Shown: positions 31,828-41,470, numbered from the stretch's first letter. The stretch: 46,977 bases of DNA from Bacteroidales bacterium (GCA_017464245.1 JAFUDV010000094.1:1-46977), one strand, 5' to 3'. Translations and numbers: made by a program. Notes: generated by a model not told the origin, from the sequence alone.

Positions 31828-34800
31828 GCAGGGCCGCATACGGCTCTGGTCGGGGGTGGCGGTCATAGCCGTCGCCCTGGTGCTGCTGCTCGCGTCCCTG
31901 CTGTCGGGCCAGTCGCACCCGGACACCGGGTCCGCCGCCCGCGACCTCGCCTCCCGCGTGGAACAGCGGGTGAATCTCCTGGACGGCTATGTCCGGGAAG
32001 CCCTCGCCGCCGACCCGGAGGCCTGGCTCCGCCTGGAGGGGCTGCCGGAGGACATGGTGGTGTACCGGTACCGCGAGGACACCCTCCAGTCCTGGGTCCA
32101 CCAGTTCCCCATCCGGAACGACGACATCCGCTCCCGCACCGTCGTCCAGCGCCTGGGGGATGCCCGGGGGAATGCGGTATCGCCCCTGTCGTCCCTGACA
32201 TCCACCCTGACCTTCGTCAATTACGGCCCCAAGTGGTTCCTGGCCCAGTCGGTCCGGGAAGGGGACCTGACGGTCATCGCCGGCCTGGAAGTGGTGAACG
32301 AGCTCAACGCCGGCTCCTTCAACGGGGTGAATCCCCGCTTCCGCCTGGGCGACCGGTATTCGGTGTATCCGCTTACCGGGAGCATCGGCGTGCCGGTGGT
32401 GGTGAACGGGGCTCCGCTGTTCAAGATCACGTCGGAGGCTGCCGGAGACCCTGAGCGGCATGATCCCGTCCTGTTCTGGCTGTCGGTCGTGCTGTTCCTT
32501 CTGGGAACGCTGCTCCTCCTGTCGGTCCGGCCCACGGTGCCTGCCGCGGCCGTCGCCGTCATGGTCCAGATCCTGTTCGCTTCCGGCCTGTACCTGTACG
32601 GGACGCGCCTCGGGCAGGCTTCCCAGCTGTTCTCGCCGCTCCTGTACGCCGACGGCCCGTTCTTCTATTCGCTGGGGGCCGTCGTCCTGCTGAACCTGCT
32701 TCTCACGTCCCTCATCCTGAGCCTGTACCTCGTGCGGAAACCGCTCCTGCAGTGGTTCCTGCGGAAGGATTCCCGGCTCGCGGAAGGCGGGGCCGCCCTG
32801 CTGATCCTCGCCGTCCTCGTCGCCGTCGCGGCCTATATCCACCTGACGTTCAAGAGCATCGTGTTCAATTCCGGAATCTGCCTGGAACTGTACAAGGTGA
32901 ACCTGCTGGACCGGTACACGGCCATCGTGTATGTTTCGTTCCTCTCGCTCACGCTCACCCTGCCGCTGCTCCTTCAGTTGCTGTCGCCGCTCCTGCGGCG
33001 GCTCACGGGCCTCCGGTACGACATCTTCTCCCGGACCGGACGGCTCGTGTTCTCCGTGCTTGCCGCCCTGTATTTCGTCATCGCCTCCTCCCTCCTGGGA
33101 TTCCGGAAGGAGCAGAACCGGGTGGAGGTGTGGGCCAACCGCCTGGCGATGGACCGGGACATCAGCCTGGAGATCCAGCTGCGCGCCGCGGAGGCGGGCA
33201 TCGCTGCGGACGGGGTGATCGGCACGCTGTCGGTGCTGGAGAACAGCCATGACCTCATCCGGGGCCGCATCACCAACTCCTACCTCACCCGGATCTCGCA
33301 GGACTACGACATTTCCGTCCTGATCGCCACCCCTTCGCCCGCGACGGAAGCCCTGTTCAACGAACGCATCCGCAGCGGGGTGCGCCTCTCCGACAACTCC
33401 CATTTCTTCTACAGTACCGGCGCCAACGGCCGCGCCCGGTACTCGGGCCTGTTCACCTATTACACGCAGGGGTACGGCTCCTCGTCGGTCTTCGTCCTGG
33501 TGGAGTCCAAGTCCAACCGCGAGAACCGCGGTTACCTGAGCCTCCTGGGGCTGTCGGAACCCGGCCGGGTGGCCCTGCCGCCCGTGTATTCGTATGCCCG
33601 GTACGTGTCCGACCACCTGGTCCTGTACAAGGGCGACTATGCCTATCCCACCCTCCTGTCCGAACCGTTCCGCGACGCTTTCGGGAACCTGTCCGAGGGG
33701 CATGTCACGCAGGAAGGCTACCTGCATTTCGTCCAGTCGGTTTCGGAGGACGAGCAGGTGATCATCTCCCGGCAGGAGACCGAGGTCCTGAATTACATCG
33801 TGGAAGGCGTCCTGTTCGCCATCGTCGCCTACCTGCTGCTGTCCCTGATGGCGTTCCGGACCCGCCGCCGGAACAGCGAACGGCATTATTTCCGGACCCG
33901 CATCAGCGTGGTGCTGTACGTGGCCCTCAGCCTCACCCTGGTCGCGATGGCCGCGTTCAGCGTGTATTTCGTATATCGCCGCAACAACGCCGACCTGCAG
34001 AACATCATGACCTCCCGCATCACCACCCTCCAGTCCATGCTGCAGGGCAGTTTCCGGGGGGTGACGCAGGAGTCCGACCTGCGCAGCACGGCGGCGCGGG
34101 CGGCCCTGGAGGCGGTCGGGAACGACCTCAAGTGCGACATCACCCTGTTCACCCCGGACGGGCGGATGGTCCTGTCCACGACCCCGGAGGTCTATGACCG
34201 GATGGTCGCCGGCTGCCGCCTGTCGGAGGACGCGTACTACAGCATCGTCCTGGCCCACCGCCGGTACAGCATCCTGCCGGAGCGGCTGGGCAGCCGCCGT
34301 TACTATGCCCTGTACGCGCCCGTCATGAATGCCGACGGGGACATGGCCGCCATCGTATCCACCCCTTACACCGAGCAGAGCTTCGACTTCGAGAACGAGG
34401 CCCTCGTCCACATCCTGTCCATCATCACGGTCTTCCTCCTGCTGCTCCTCCTGGCCCGCGTGTTCACGGGGGAGGTGATCGACCGCATGTTCCGTCCGCT
34501 CAGCGAGATGGGCCGGAAGATGAAGGTATCCGACGTGGACCACCTCGAGTACATCGTCTATGACCAGGAAGACGAGATCACCTCGCTCGTGCGGGCCTAC
34601 AACCTGATGGTCCACGACCTGTCGGATTCCACCCGGCAGCTCGCGCAGGCCGAGCGCGACAAGGCCTGGAGCGCCATGGCCCGCCAGGTGGCGCACGAGA
34701 TCAAGAACCCGCTCACCCCGATCAAGCTCAAGCTCCAGATGCTCATCCGGATGAAGCAGACGGGGAACCCTGCCTGGGAGGAGAAGTTCGACGAGGTGTC

Positions 34801-35332
34801 CGTCTCCGTACTGGAGCACATCGACATCCTGGCCGACACCGCGAACGAGTTCTCCACCTTCGCGAAGCTCTACTCCGAGGAACCCGTCCGGATCGACCTG
34901 GACGCCCTCGTGCGCGAGGAAGTGTCCATGTTCGACGCCCGCGAGGACATCACCTTCGCGTATTACGGGCTGGAAGGGGCCGAGGTCATGGGCCCGAAGC
35001 CGCAGCTTACCCGCGTGCTCGTGAACCTCGTGACCAATGCCGTCCAGGCCCTGGAAGGCCGGGAGGGCGGCCACGTGACGGTATCGGTCCGGAATTCCAC
35101 GAAGGAGGGTTTCTACGACATCGTCGTGGAGGACGACGGCCCGGGCGTCAAGGAGGAGAACCGCTCGAAGCTGTTCACGCCCGACTTCACCACGAAGTCG
35201 CACGGAACGGGGCTCGGGCTCGCCATCTGCCGCAACATCGTGGACCGCTGCGGCGGCGAAATCTCCTATTCCAAGTCATTCTCCCTGGGCGGGGCCTGTT
35301 TCACCGTCCGGTATCCGAAATTGTCGAAATAA
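31820..35332 (+). CDS. Large multi-pass NtrY-like sensor histidine kinase
   Basis: An 1170-residue protein. One helix at about 10-28 precedes an extracytoplasmic region, then about six membrane helices (roughly residues 215-450) are followed by a second external region (about 450-660), two helices (about 665-720), a third sensor region and a last helix near 870-890. A HAMP-like segment (RMFRPLSEMGRKMKVSDVDHLEY) leads to the kinase: H959 in ARQVAHEIKNPLTPIKLKLQ, N box LVNLVTNAVQAL, G1 DDGPGV and G2 GTGLGLAICR. The kinase core is of the NtrY/NtrB type that partners sigma-54 activators. It overlaps rlmH by 8 bases. The REC-AAA+ regulator at 29026 is the likely but unproven partner. Confidence 0.88.
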   Translation: MSRQGRIRLWSGVAVIAVALVLLLASLLSGQSHPDTGSAARDLASRVEQRVNLLDGYVREALAADPEAWLRLEGLPEDMVVYRYREDTLQSWVHQFPIRNDDIRSRTVVQRLGDARGNAVSPLSSLTSTLTFVNYGPKWFLAQSVREGDLTVIAGLEVVNELNAGSFNGVNPRFRLGDRYSVYPLTGSIGVPVVVNGAPLFKITSEAAGDPERHDPVLFWLSVVLFLLGTLLLLSVRPTVPAAAVAVMVQILFASGLYLYGTRLGQASQLFSPLLYADGPFFYSLGAVVLLNLLLTSLILSLYLVRKPLLQWFLRKDSRLAEGGAALLILAVLVAVAAYIHLTFKSIVFNSGICLELYKVNLLDRYTAIVYVSFLSLTLTLPLLLQLLSPLLRRLTGLRYDIFSRTGRLVFSVLAALYFVIASSLLGFRKEQNRVEVWANRLAMDRDISLEIQLRAAEAGIAADGVIGTLSVLENSHDLIRGRITNSYLTRISQDYDISVLIATPSPATEALFNERIRSGVRLSDNSHFFYSTGANGRARYSGLFTYYTQGYGSSSVFVLVESKSNRENRGYLSLLGLSEPGRVALPPVYSYARYVSDHLVLYKGDYAYPTLLSEPFRDAFGNLSEGHVTQEGYLHFVQSVSEDEQVIISRQETEVLNYIVEGVLFAIVAYLLLSLMAFRTRRRNSERHYFRTRISVVLYVALSLTLVAMAAFSVYFVYRRNNADLQNIMTSRITTLQSMLQGSFRGVTQESDLRSTAARAALEAVGNDLKCDITLFTPDGRMVLSTTPEVYDRMVAGCRLSEDAYYSIVLAHRRYSILPERLGSRRYYALYAPVMNADGDMAAIVSTPYTEQSFDFENEALVHILSIITVFLLLLLLARVFTGEVIDRMFRPLSEMGRKMKVSDVDHLEYIVYDQEDEITSLVRAYNLMVHDLSDSTRQLAQAERDKAWSAMARQVAHEIKNPLTPIKLKLQMLIRMKQTGNPAWEEKFDEVSVSVLEHIDILADTANEFSTFAKLYSEEPVRIDLDALVREEVSMFDAREDITFAYYGLEGAEVMGPKPQLTRVLVNLVTNAVQALEGREGGHVTVSVRNSTKEGFYDIVVEDDGPGVKEENRSKLFTPDFTTKSHGTGLGLAICRNIVDRCGGEISYSKSFSLGGACFTVRYPKLSK

Positions 35333-35337
35333 TTTTG

Positions 35338-35345
35338 TATCTTTG
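35338..35345 (+). promoter_or_regulatory. -7 box (TATCTTTG) for the engB-to-der operon
   Basis: An exact consensus box starting 6 bases after the kinase stop codon and 22 bases before the engB ATG. GGAGGGG at 35358-35364 is one of the few Shine-Dalgarno-like sequences in this window. Confidence 0.6.
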
Positions 35346-35367
35346 TGCCCGTCAATCGGAGGGGACC

Positions 35368-35964
35368 ATGAGAATCAAGACCGCCATATTTTCCGGCAGC
35401 AGCACGCGGGTGGAGCAGAAGCCCGCACGCCGGCTGCCTGAATTCGCCTTCATCGGCCGGTCCAACGTGGGGAAGTCCTCCCTGATCAACGCCCTGACCG
35501 GCAACTCCAAGCTGGCCAAGACTTCCCAGACACCGGGCAAGACCCAGCTGGTGAACCACTTCCTCATCAACGACAACTGGTACCTCGTGGACCTTCCGGG
35601 CTACGGTTACGCCCGGCTTCCGGACAAGGAGCGCGCGAAGCTCCGCCACATCATCTGGGACTACATCAACCGTTCCGAGGACCTTGTGATGCTGCTGGTC
35701 CTGCTGGACTCCCGCCACGACATGCAGGAAGTGGACCTGCGTTTCATCGCGGAACTGGGGGAGAAGGGGATTCCCTTCGGCCTGGTCTTCACCAAGGCAG
35801 ACAAGCAGGGACCCACGGTCACGGCCGCCCAGGTGGAGAAGAACAAGGCCCGGCTGCTGGAGGAGTGGGAGGAGCTGCCGCCCGTCTTCGTGACCTCCTC
35901 GGTGAGCGGGCTCGGAAAGGAAGAACTCCTGAATTATATAGGAACCGTACTCAAGGACTTATGA
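35368..35964 (+). CDS. engB: Ribosome biogenesis GTP-binding protein EngB/YsxC
   Basis: A 198-residue GTPase for 50S subunit assembly. G1 is GRSNVGKSSLINAL, G2 lies in TSQTPGKTQLVNHFL, G3 is DLPGYGYAR and G4 is FTKADKQG; the last G5-like SSVSGLGKEELL is present. The ATG at 35368 follows a purine-rich GGAGGGG. The stop overlaps the prs start (ATGA). Confidence 0.95.
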   Translation: MRIKTAIFSGSSTRVEQKPARRLPEFAFIGRSNVGKSSLINALTGNSKLAKTSQTPGKTQLVNHFLINDNWYLVDLPGYGYARLPDKERAKLRHIIWDYINRSEDLVMLLVLLDSRHDMQEVDLRFIAELGEKGIPFGLVFTKADKQGPTVTAAQVEKNKARLLEEWEELPPVFVTSSVSGLGKEELLNYIGTVLKDL

Positions 35965-36956
35965 TAAACGACGTTCACAAGCACAGGATGGCCATTTTCA
36001 CCTGTGAAGCCACCCGGTATTTCGCCGAGAAGGTGGTCGCGGCCATGAACCGGCTCAAGCAGCCGGATGAACCCGAAGTCGTGCTGGGCCCCCTCGAGGT
36101 CACGCACTTCAGTGACGGTGAGTTCGTCCCGTTCTACGCCGAAAGCGTCCGGGGCGCCACTTGCTTTATCCTCCAGTCCACTTTCCCGCCCACCGACAAC
36201 CTGATGGAACTGCTCCTGTCCATCGATGCGGCCAAGCGCGCCTCCGCGAACAAGGTGATCGCCGTGATCCCGTATTTCGGATGGGCCCGCCAGGACCGCA
36301 AGGACAAGCCCCGCGTGTCCATCGGCGCGAAGCTCGTCGCCAACATGCTCAGGGCCGCCGGAACCGACGCCCTCATGACCTGCGACCTGCATGCGGACCA
36401 GATCCAGGGCTTCTTCGACCTGCCGGTGAACCACCTGTACGCCAGCTATGACTTCCTGGACATCCTCAAGAAGATGCAGAAGCAGGATCCGGACCGCTTC
36501 ACCATCGCCGCACCCGACATGGGCGGCGCCAAGCGGGCCAACGCCTATGCGAAGCACCTGCATTGCCCCGTGGTCATCTGCCACAAGACCCGCGCCCGGG
36601 CCAATGTCGTGGAACGCATCCAGCCCATCGGCGAGGTCGAGGGCCGCGACATCGTGATCATCGACGACATCATCGACACGGCCGGTACCCTGACCGCCGC
36701 GGCCAACGAGCTCGTGAAGCGGGGCGCCCGCAGCGTCCGTGCCTTCGCAACGCACGCCGTCCTTTCCGGGCCGGCGTACGAGCGCATCGACGCCTCCGCC
36801 CTGTCCGAGGTGTACGTGACCGACACCATCCCCCTGAATCCGGAGAAGCGCGCCCTCCAGGGCAAGATCCGCGTGGTCTCCCTGGCCGAGACCTTCGCCC
36901 GGATGATCCTCCGGGTCTATAACTACGAACCCATCTCCTCCGAATTCCCGCTCTAG
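35961..36956 (+). CDS. prs: Ribose-phosphate pyrophosphokinase
   Basis: A 331-residue enzyme making PRPP from ribose 5-phosphate and ATP for nucleotide, His and Trp synthesis. Seen are HFSDGEFVPFYAESVRG, NLMELLLSIDAAKRASANKVIAVIPYFGWARQDRKDKPR, TCDLHADQIQGFF and the PRPP loop DIVIIDDIIDTAGTL. The start MINDVHKHRMAIFTCEATR overlaps engB; a second Met nine codons in is an alternative. Length is close to the usual 310-320 plus a short N-terminal extension. Confidence 0.95.
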   Translation: MINDVHKHRMAIFTCEATRYFAEKVVAAMNRLKQPDEPEVVLGPLEVTHFSDGEFVPFYAESVRGATCFILQSTFPPTDNLMELLLSIDAAKRASANKVIAVIPYFGWARQDRKDKPRVSIGAKLVANMLRAAGTDALMTCDLHADQIQGFFDLPVNHLYASYDFLDILKKMQKQDPDRFTIAAPDMGGAKRANAYAKHLHCPVVICHKTRARANVVERIQPIGEVEGRDIVIIDDIIDTAGTLTAAANELVKRGARSVRAFATHAVLSGPAYERIDASALSEVYVTDTIPLNPEKRALQGKIRVVSLAETFARMILRVYNYEPISSEFPL

Positions 36957-36959
36957 CCC

Positions 36960-37208
36960 ATGAAAGTGTTCCTGGCCGCCATTGTCTTCGTCGGACTCGC
37001 CGTGCTGCTGCTCGGGGTGAATATCTTCTTTTTCCACCGTCCGTTCCCGGACGGGGAGATATCCACCAACCCCGAGATGCGCAAGCGCGGCATCAAGTGC
37101 GCGAAGCAGGAGGAGCTGGAACTGCTGCAGGAGCGGAAGGGAAAGAAGGTGTGCGACGGAAACTTCTCCAATGCCTGCGGCTCTTGCGCCCTGTTCGGAA
37201 AGGAGTAA
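36960..37208 (+). CDS. Small membrane protein with a C-terminal Cys cluster
   Basis: An 82-residue protein. Residues 1-26 form one hydrophobic helix (VFLAAIVFVGLAVLLLGVNIFFF), followed by PFPDGEISTNPEMRKRGIKCAKQEE and a tail with VCDGNFSNACGSCALFGKE. Four cysteines (about positions 47, 65, 72 and 75, the last two as CxxC) could bind a metal or undergo redox change. I recall similar short proteins in Bacteroidetes annotated only as membrane or secreted protein. It sits 3 bases after prs and one base before the PHP gene within the operon. Confidence 0.7.
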   Translation: MKVFLAAIVFVGLAVLLLGVNIFFFHRPFPDGEISTNPEMRKRGIKCAKQEELELLQERKGKKVCDGNFSNACGSCALFGKE

Positions 37209-37209
37209 T

Positions 37210-38388
37210 ATGAAGAAGGTTCTCGTCAGCATCCTGTTCCTCCTGCTGCTTGCCGTCCTGCTGACGGGGGTGAGCCCCATCTACGATTTCCGGGATCCGG
37301 CGCCTTTTGTCGGCCCCGACATCTTCAATCCCTACCGGGATCTGGATACGGCGTACTGCTGGAAGCGGACGAGCCTCCACACCCATACGCGGGTGAAGGG
37401 GCCGTTCCCGCCCAACGAGAGCGAAGCCTGGCCGCAGGAAGTGTACGACGCCTATGAAAGACTGGGCTACGACATCGTCACCTTCTCCAACCACAACGAA
37501 ATCACCGTCCATCCGTTCGACTCCACCCTCCAGGTCAATGTGTACGAGCAGGGGTACAGCCCCTTCAAGTTCCACAAGCTGGTGTTCGGCAGCGAGCGTG
37601 TGAAGCACTGGGACCCGCTGCTTCCGCTCCTGGCCTCCCAGAAGCAGTTCGAACTGGACCGGCTCGGAAAGGGGGCGGACCTCGTGCAGATCAACCATCC
37701 CTACCGGACCGTGGGCACTTCCCGGGACCATATGGAGAAACTCTCCGGGTACGGGCTCATGGAACTGGACACGCACATCAGCACGGAGAACGAATACTGG
37801 GACTGGGCGCTGGGCGCCGGTCATTACAGCTTCGGTGTTGCGAACGACGACCTGCATCATCCCGGCAACCATTGGCAGATCGGCATCCGCTGCACATTCC
37901 TGTGCACTCCTTCAGGCCGCTATGAGGACCTGCTCCGCACCCTCCGCGGGGGCTGTTTCTATGCCATGCGCGTTCCTGATTACGGTGATGGCGACTGGGA
38001 GGTCAAGTATGCGAAGAACCGGGAACTTCCCCGGATCGAGGGCATCGGCCTTCGCCGGGATACCGTGTACCTGAGGCTTTCCGCACAGGCGGACAGCATC
38101 CGCGTGAACGGCCAGGACCACCGGACGCTCGCCCTCGTGGAGAAGACCGACCGTATCGACTATGCCTTCCCCGCCGGCGAGCCTTTCGCCCGCCTGACGG
38201 CCTTCTTCCCGGAAGGGGAGGTGATCTACACGAATCCTTTCGCGCGCTATGACGCCTCCGTGGCGGACAGCCCCTTCGACGACCGGCCGCAGCGGATCGA
38301 CTGGCTGCTGACCATCCTGTACAACCTGCTGGTCCTGGGCCTCGCCTTGGCCTCGGTCCGCTTTTGGTGGAGGTTCGTCCGGAAATGA
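37210..38388 (+). CDS. Membrane-anchored PHP-domain phosphoesterase
   Basis: A 392-residue protein with an N-terminal signal-anchor (VLVSILFLLLLAVLLTGV) and a C-terminal membrane helix (WLLTILYNLLVLGLALASVRFWW). Between them lies a PHP-type metal site: SLHTHT (motif I), TFSNHNEITVH (motif II), LVQINHPYRT (motif III) and GVANDDLHH (motif IV). The domain should face the periplasm and use two or three metal ions to cleave a phosphoester. The stop overlaps the start of the phosphoethanolamine transferase gene (ATGA), so the two may act on the same lipid or glycan. The substrate is not visible from sequence. Confidence 0.82.
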   Translation: MKKVLVSILFLLLLAVLLTGVSPIYDFRDPAPFVGPDIFNPYRDLDTAYCWKRTSLHTHTRVKGPFPPNESEAWPQEVYDAYERLGYDIVTFSNHNEITVHPFDSTLQVNVYEQGYSPFKFHKLVFGSERVKHWDPLLPLLASQKQFELDRLGKGADLVQINHPYRTVGTSRDHMEKLSGYGLMELDTHISTENEYWDWALGAGHYSFGVANDDLHHPGNHWQIGIRCTFLCTPSGRYEDLLRTLRGGCFYAMRVPDYGDGDWEVKYAKNRELPRIEGIGLRRDTVYLRLSAQADSIRVNGQDHRTLALVEKTDRIDYAFPAGEPFARLTAFFPEGEVIYTNPFARYDASVADSPFDDRPQRIDWLLTILYNLLVLGLALASVRFWWRFVRK

Positions 38389-39914
38389 GATTCTTCAAGG
38401 ATAAGGTCAGCCTGGCCGTCTGGAGCCTGACGCTGAGCGTCTTTACGGTGGCGGTGTTCCACGGGCCCTTCTTCCGGCAGCTCCGGCAGAGCCTGGAGGG
38501 AGGGGCGAACGGCATTCTCCTCACTGTGAGTGCGGCCGTGCTCCTGCTGGCCCTGGATTTCCTCCTGTATTACCTGCTGGTGTACCTGTTCCGGTTCGTG
38601 GGCAAGTGCCTCGTCGCGTTCACCCTTTTCGGGGATGCGGTGATGCTCTATTTCGTGAATACGTACGACGTCCTCGTGACCGACGAGATGATGGGAAACG
38701 TCCTCCATACGCAGTATTCGGAGGCTTCGGGCTTCTTCTCCCTGACTTTCATCCTGTACGTGCTGCTCGGATGCGTCATTCCTTGCCTCTACGTATTCGG
38801 CTGCCGGCTGAAGTACGGCTCCTGGAAACGTTTCCTCTCCACCGTGGGCATCTCCCTCGCGGCGGTTCTCGCCGTCATCTTCGGGAACATGAAGAACTGG
38901 CCCTGGATCGACCGCAACGCCCCCGTGCTGGGAAGCCTCCTCGCCCCCTGGTCCTACACGGTCAATACGTTCCGCTACCTGGGTGCGGAGAAGCGGAAGG
39001 CCGTGGAGGAGATCCCGCTGCCGGACGTGACCGACGTTTCGGACACCCGCGACGTGTGCGTCCTCATCATCGGCGAATCGGCCCGGCAGGACCATTTCTC
39101 CCTCTACGGATACGGGAAGGAGACGAACCCCTACACGTCCCGGGACTCTGTCGTGGCGCTCCGGGCCGATGCTTCCGCCACGTACACCATGGCCGGGGTG
39201 AAGGCCATCCTGGAGCCCTATGAGAAGGACGAGCTCTACGAGATTCTTCCCAACTATCTCCAGCGGGCCGGTGCCGATGTCTCCTGGCGGACGAGCAACT
39301 GGGGCGAGCCCCCGGTGCACACGGAGAAGTACTATCACAAGTCGGACCTGAAGGCCCGGTTCCCGGAGGAGGACGACCGCTATGACGGCATCCTGCTCGC
39401 CGGCCTCCGCGAGGATATCCTCGCCAGTGATGCGGACAAAGTGTTCGTGGTCATCCACGGCTACACGAACCATGGCCCGGCCTACAACACGAACTATCCG
39501 CCCGCGTTCGAGGTGTTCACTCCCGTGAGCAACACCGTGGAGATGTCCAAGGTGAGCCGGGAGGAACTCTTCAACGCCTACGACAACAGCGTCGTCTATC
39601 AGGACTGGATCATCCATTCCGCGATCGAAACGCTCCTGAGCATTCCGGACCGGCGCGGCTGCGTGCTGTACGTCTCCGACCATGGCGAATCCCTGGGCGA
39701 GAACAACCTCTATATGCACGGAGTGCCCTACGCCATGGCCCCCCGGGAGCAGATCGAGATTCCCTTCATCGTCTGGACTTCGGACAAGTCCCTCTCCATA
39801 AAGCCTTTGGACAAGGTGGGACAACACTATGTATTCCACAGCGTGCTTTCATTCTTCGGGATTGAAAGCCCTGTCATCGACGAAACGAAAAACATTTTTG
39901 AGATATGGCATTAG
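38385..39914 (+). CDS. Phosphoethanolamine transferase, EptA family
   Basis: A 509-residue protein with five N-terminal membrane helices (about 1-170) and a periplasmic sulfatase-fold domain. Catalytic-domain motifs are [51 protein letters not shown] and [25 protein letters not shown], matching EptA. The nucleophile position, Thr in E. coli EptA (GETAR), is Ser here (GESAR). It should transfer phosphoethanolamine from phosphatidylethanolamine to lipid A or a surface glycan, altering charge and polymyxin susceptibility; the acceptor is unknown. It overlaps the PHP gene by 4 bases and der by 10. Confidence 0.9.
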   Translation: MRFFKDKVSLAVWSLTLSVFTVAVFHGPFFRQLRQSLEGGANGILLTVSAAVLLLALDFLLYYLLVYLFRFVGKCLVAFTLFGDAVMLYFVNTYDVLVTDEMMGNVLHTQYSEASGFFSLTFILYVLLGCVIPCLYVFGCRLKYGSWKRFLSTVGISLAAVLAVIFGNMKNWPWIDRNAPVLGSLLAPWSYTVNTFRYLGAEKRKAVEEIPLPDVTDVSDTRDVCVLIIGESARQDHFSLYGYGKETNPYTSRDSVVALRADASATYTMAGVKAILEPYEKDELYEILPNYLQRAGADVSWRTSNWGEPPVHTEKYYHKSDLKARFPEEDDRYDGILLAGLREDILASDADKVFVVIHGYTNHGPAYNTNYPPAFEVFTPVSNTVEMSKVSREELFNAYDNSVVYQDWIIHSAIETLLSIPDRRGCVLYVSDHGESLGENNLYMHGVPYAMAPREQIEIPFIVWTSDKSLSIKPLDKVGQHYVFHSVLSFFGIESPVIDETKNIFEIWH

Positions 39915-41212
39915 TAGCGATCGTGGGCCGGCCGAACGTCGGCAAATCCACCCTTTTCAACCGTCTTGTAGGCATGCGGCAAGCCATTGTCGACGAGACA
40001 GCGGGCGTGACCCGTGACCGCCATTACGGCAAGTGCGAATGGTGCGGCACCGAGTTCTCGGTGGTCGATACCGGCGGTTATACATCCAATTCCGACGACG
40101 TCTTCGAGGAGGCGATCCGCCGCCAGGTGGTCATCGCCGTGGAGGAGGCCGACGTGATCCTGTTCATGTGCGAGGCCGCCACCGGCATCACCGATTACGA
40201 CGCGGAGATCGCGGACCTCCTGCGCCGCAGCCGCAAGCCCGTCGTCCTGTGCGTGAACAAGGTCGATTCGGGCGAGAAGATGTACGACGCCTTCGACTTC
40301 TACGGCCTGGGCCTCGGCGAGGTCTGGACCATCTCCGCCGCCAACGGCTCCGGCACCGGCGACCTCCTGGACGAGATCGTCCGCGTGCTGCCGGAGGACG
40401 CCCCCGGGGAGGACGATCATTCCGACGTCCCGCACATCGCCATCGTCGGCCGCCCGAACGTGGGCAAGTCCTCGATGACGAACGCCCTGCTGGGCGAGGA
40501 ACGGAACATCGTCACCCCCGTCGCCGGGACCACCCGCGACTCCATCTCCACCTATTACAACAAGTTCGGGCACGAGTTCGTCCTGGTGGACACCGCCGGC
40601 ATGCGCAAGCGGGCCAAGGTGACCGAGGACCTGGAGTTCTACTCCGTCCTGCGGGCCATGCGCACCATCGAGCATTCCGACGTGTGCATCCTCATGATCG
40701 ACGCCACCCTCGGGATGGAGGCGCAGGACATGAACATCTTCAACATCATCCAGAAGAACCGCAAGGGCTGCGTCATCGTGGTGAACAAGTGGGACCTCTT
40801 CGAGAAGGAATCCAACACCATGCGCGATTACATCGAGGCCCTGAAGGCCCGCCTGGCTCCGTTCAACGATATTCCCATCGTGTTCACCTCGGTCGTGAAC
40901 AAGCAGCGCATCCTGGACGTACTGAACGCCGCCGCCCATGTGGCGGAGAACATGAAGCGCCGCATCTCCACTTCCGAACTCAACGATGCGATGCTCCCGG
41001 AAATCGAGAACTATCCGCCGCCGGCCTGGAAGGGCAAGTACATCAAGATCAAGTATGTCACCCAGCTTCCCACCCGTACGCCCCAGTTCGCTTTCTTCTG
41101 CAACCTGCCCCAGTGGGTGAAGGACCCCTACAAGCGCTTCCTGGAGAACAAGCTCCGCGAACACTTCGACTTTACGGGCTGCCCCATCCAGGTCTATACC
41201 CGGGCGAAATAA
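39905..41212 (+). CDS. der: Ribosome biogenesis GTPase Der
   Basis: A 435-residue protein with two consecutive GTPase domains. The first has [23 protein letters not shown] and NKVDSGEK; the second has [27 protein letters not shown] and [12 protein letters not shown]-terminal KH-like domain follows ([22 protein letters not shown]-like [14 protein letters not shown]). It assists late 50S assembly. It is the last gene of the engB operon, so two ribosome GTPases bracket the PRPP and envelope genes. Confidence 0.96.
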   Translation: MALVAIVGRPNVGKSTLFNRLVGMRQAIVDETAGVTRDRHYGKCEWCGTEFSVVDTGGYTSNSDDVFEEAIRRQVVIAVEEADVILFMCEAATGITDYDAEIADLLRRSRKPVVLCVNKVDSGEKMYDAFDFYGLGLGEVWTISAANGSGTGDLLDEIVRVLPEDAPGEDDHSDVPHIAIVGRPNVGKSSMTNALLGEERNIVTPVAGTTRDSISTYYNKFGHEFVLVDTAGMRKRAKVTEDLEFYSVLRAMRTIEHSDVCILMIDATLGMEAQDMNIFNIIQKNRKGCVIVVNKWDLFEKESNTMRDYIEALKARLAPFNDIPIVFTSVVNKQRILDVLNAAAHVAENMKRRISTSELNDAMLPEIENYPPPAWKGKYIKIKYVTQLPTRTPQFAFFCNLPQWVKDPYKRFLENKLREHFDFTGCPIQVYTRAK

Positions 41213-41216
41213 CTCG

Positions 41217-41240
41217 CTTGTCCTGAGCGCAGCGAAGACG
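41217..41240 (+). repeat. CTTGTCCTGAGCGCAGCGAA repeat after der
   Basis: A third relative of the metG and dnaX repeats (shared core TGTC..TGAGCG..GCGAAG), 4 bases after the der stop codon and directly before the hairpin array. Here it is intergenic. Confidence 0.6.
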
Positions 41241-41243
41241 TTC

Positions 41244-41400
41244 GAGAGGTGCACCGGGATGTGTACCTCTTAATGCTTAATAGCCTGTAAATCAATATGA
41301 TGATTCTCGAGAGGTGCACCCGGATGTGCACCTCTCTATTCTTAACAAGTTGAGAGTCAGTATGATGGGCTTTGCGAGGTGCACGGGGATGTGCACCTCT
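41244..41400. repeat. Three-unit 65-bp tandem hairpin array
   Basis: GAGGTGCAC...GTGCACCTCT hairpins start at 41245, 41310 and 41375, exactly 65 bases apart. Unit 2 is perfect (AGAGGTGCAC, loop CCGGAT, GTGCACCTCT); unit 1 has one G-U pair and unit 3 lacks the outermost pair. The 38-40 base spacers are also related (CTTAA...TCA.TATGATG). The array fills the gap between der and the xseA promoter. No open frame of credible coding character crosses it. It may be a repeat family of the genome, a structured RNA or a transcription barrier. Confidence 0.8.
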
Positions 41401-41470
41401 GTGAAATGATGAGAAAAACCTCTCTTCTACTTGACGTCGGGTTACTCCATCGTTTTCCGCGGAATTTCAT

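Noticed and set aside
31796-35203. A 1135-codon open frame antisense to the histidine kinase gene.
   Set aside because: High third-position GC opens long antisense frames across this window. Its translation is low-complexity (G, R, Q, H, E rich) with no domain, while the plus strand encodes a clear kinase.
41244-41400. CRISPR array.
   Set aside because: Only three units, the spacers are similar to each other rather than unique, the repeats are tight hairpins, and there are no cas genes nearby.
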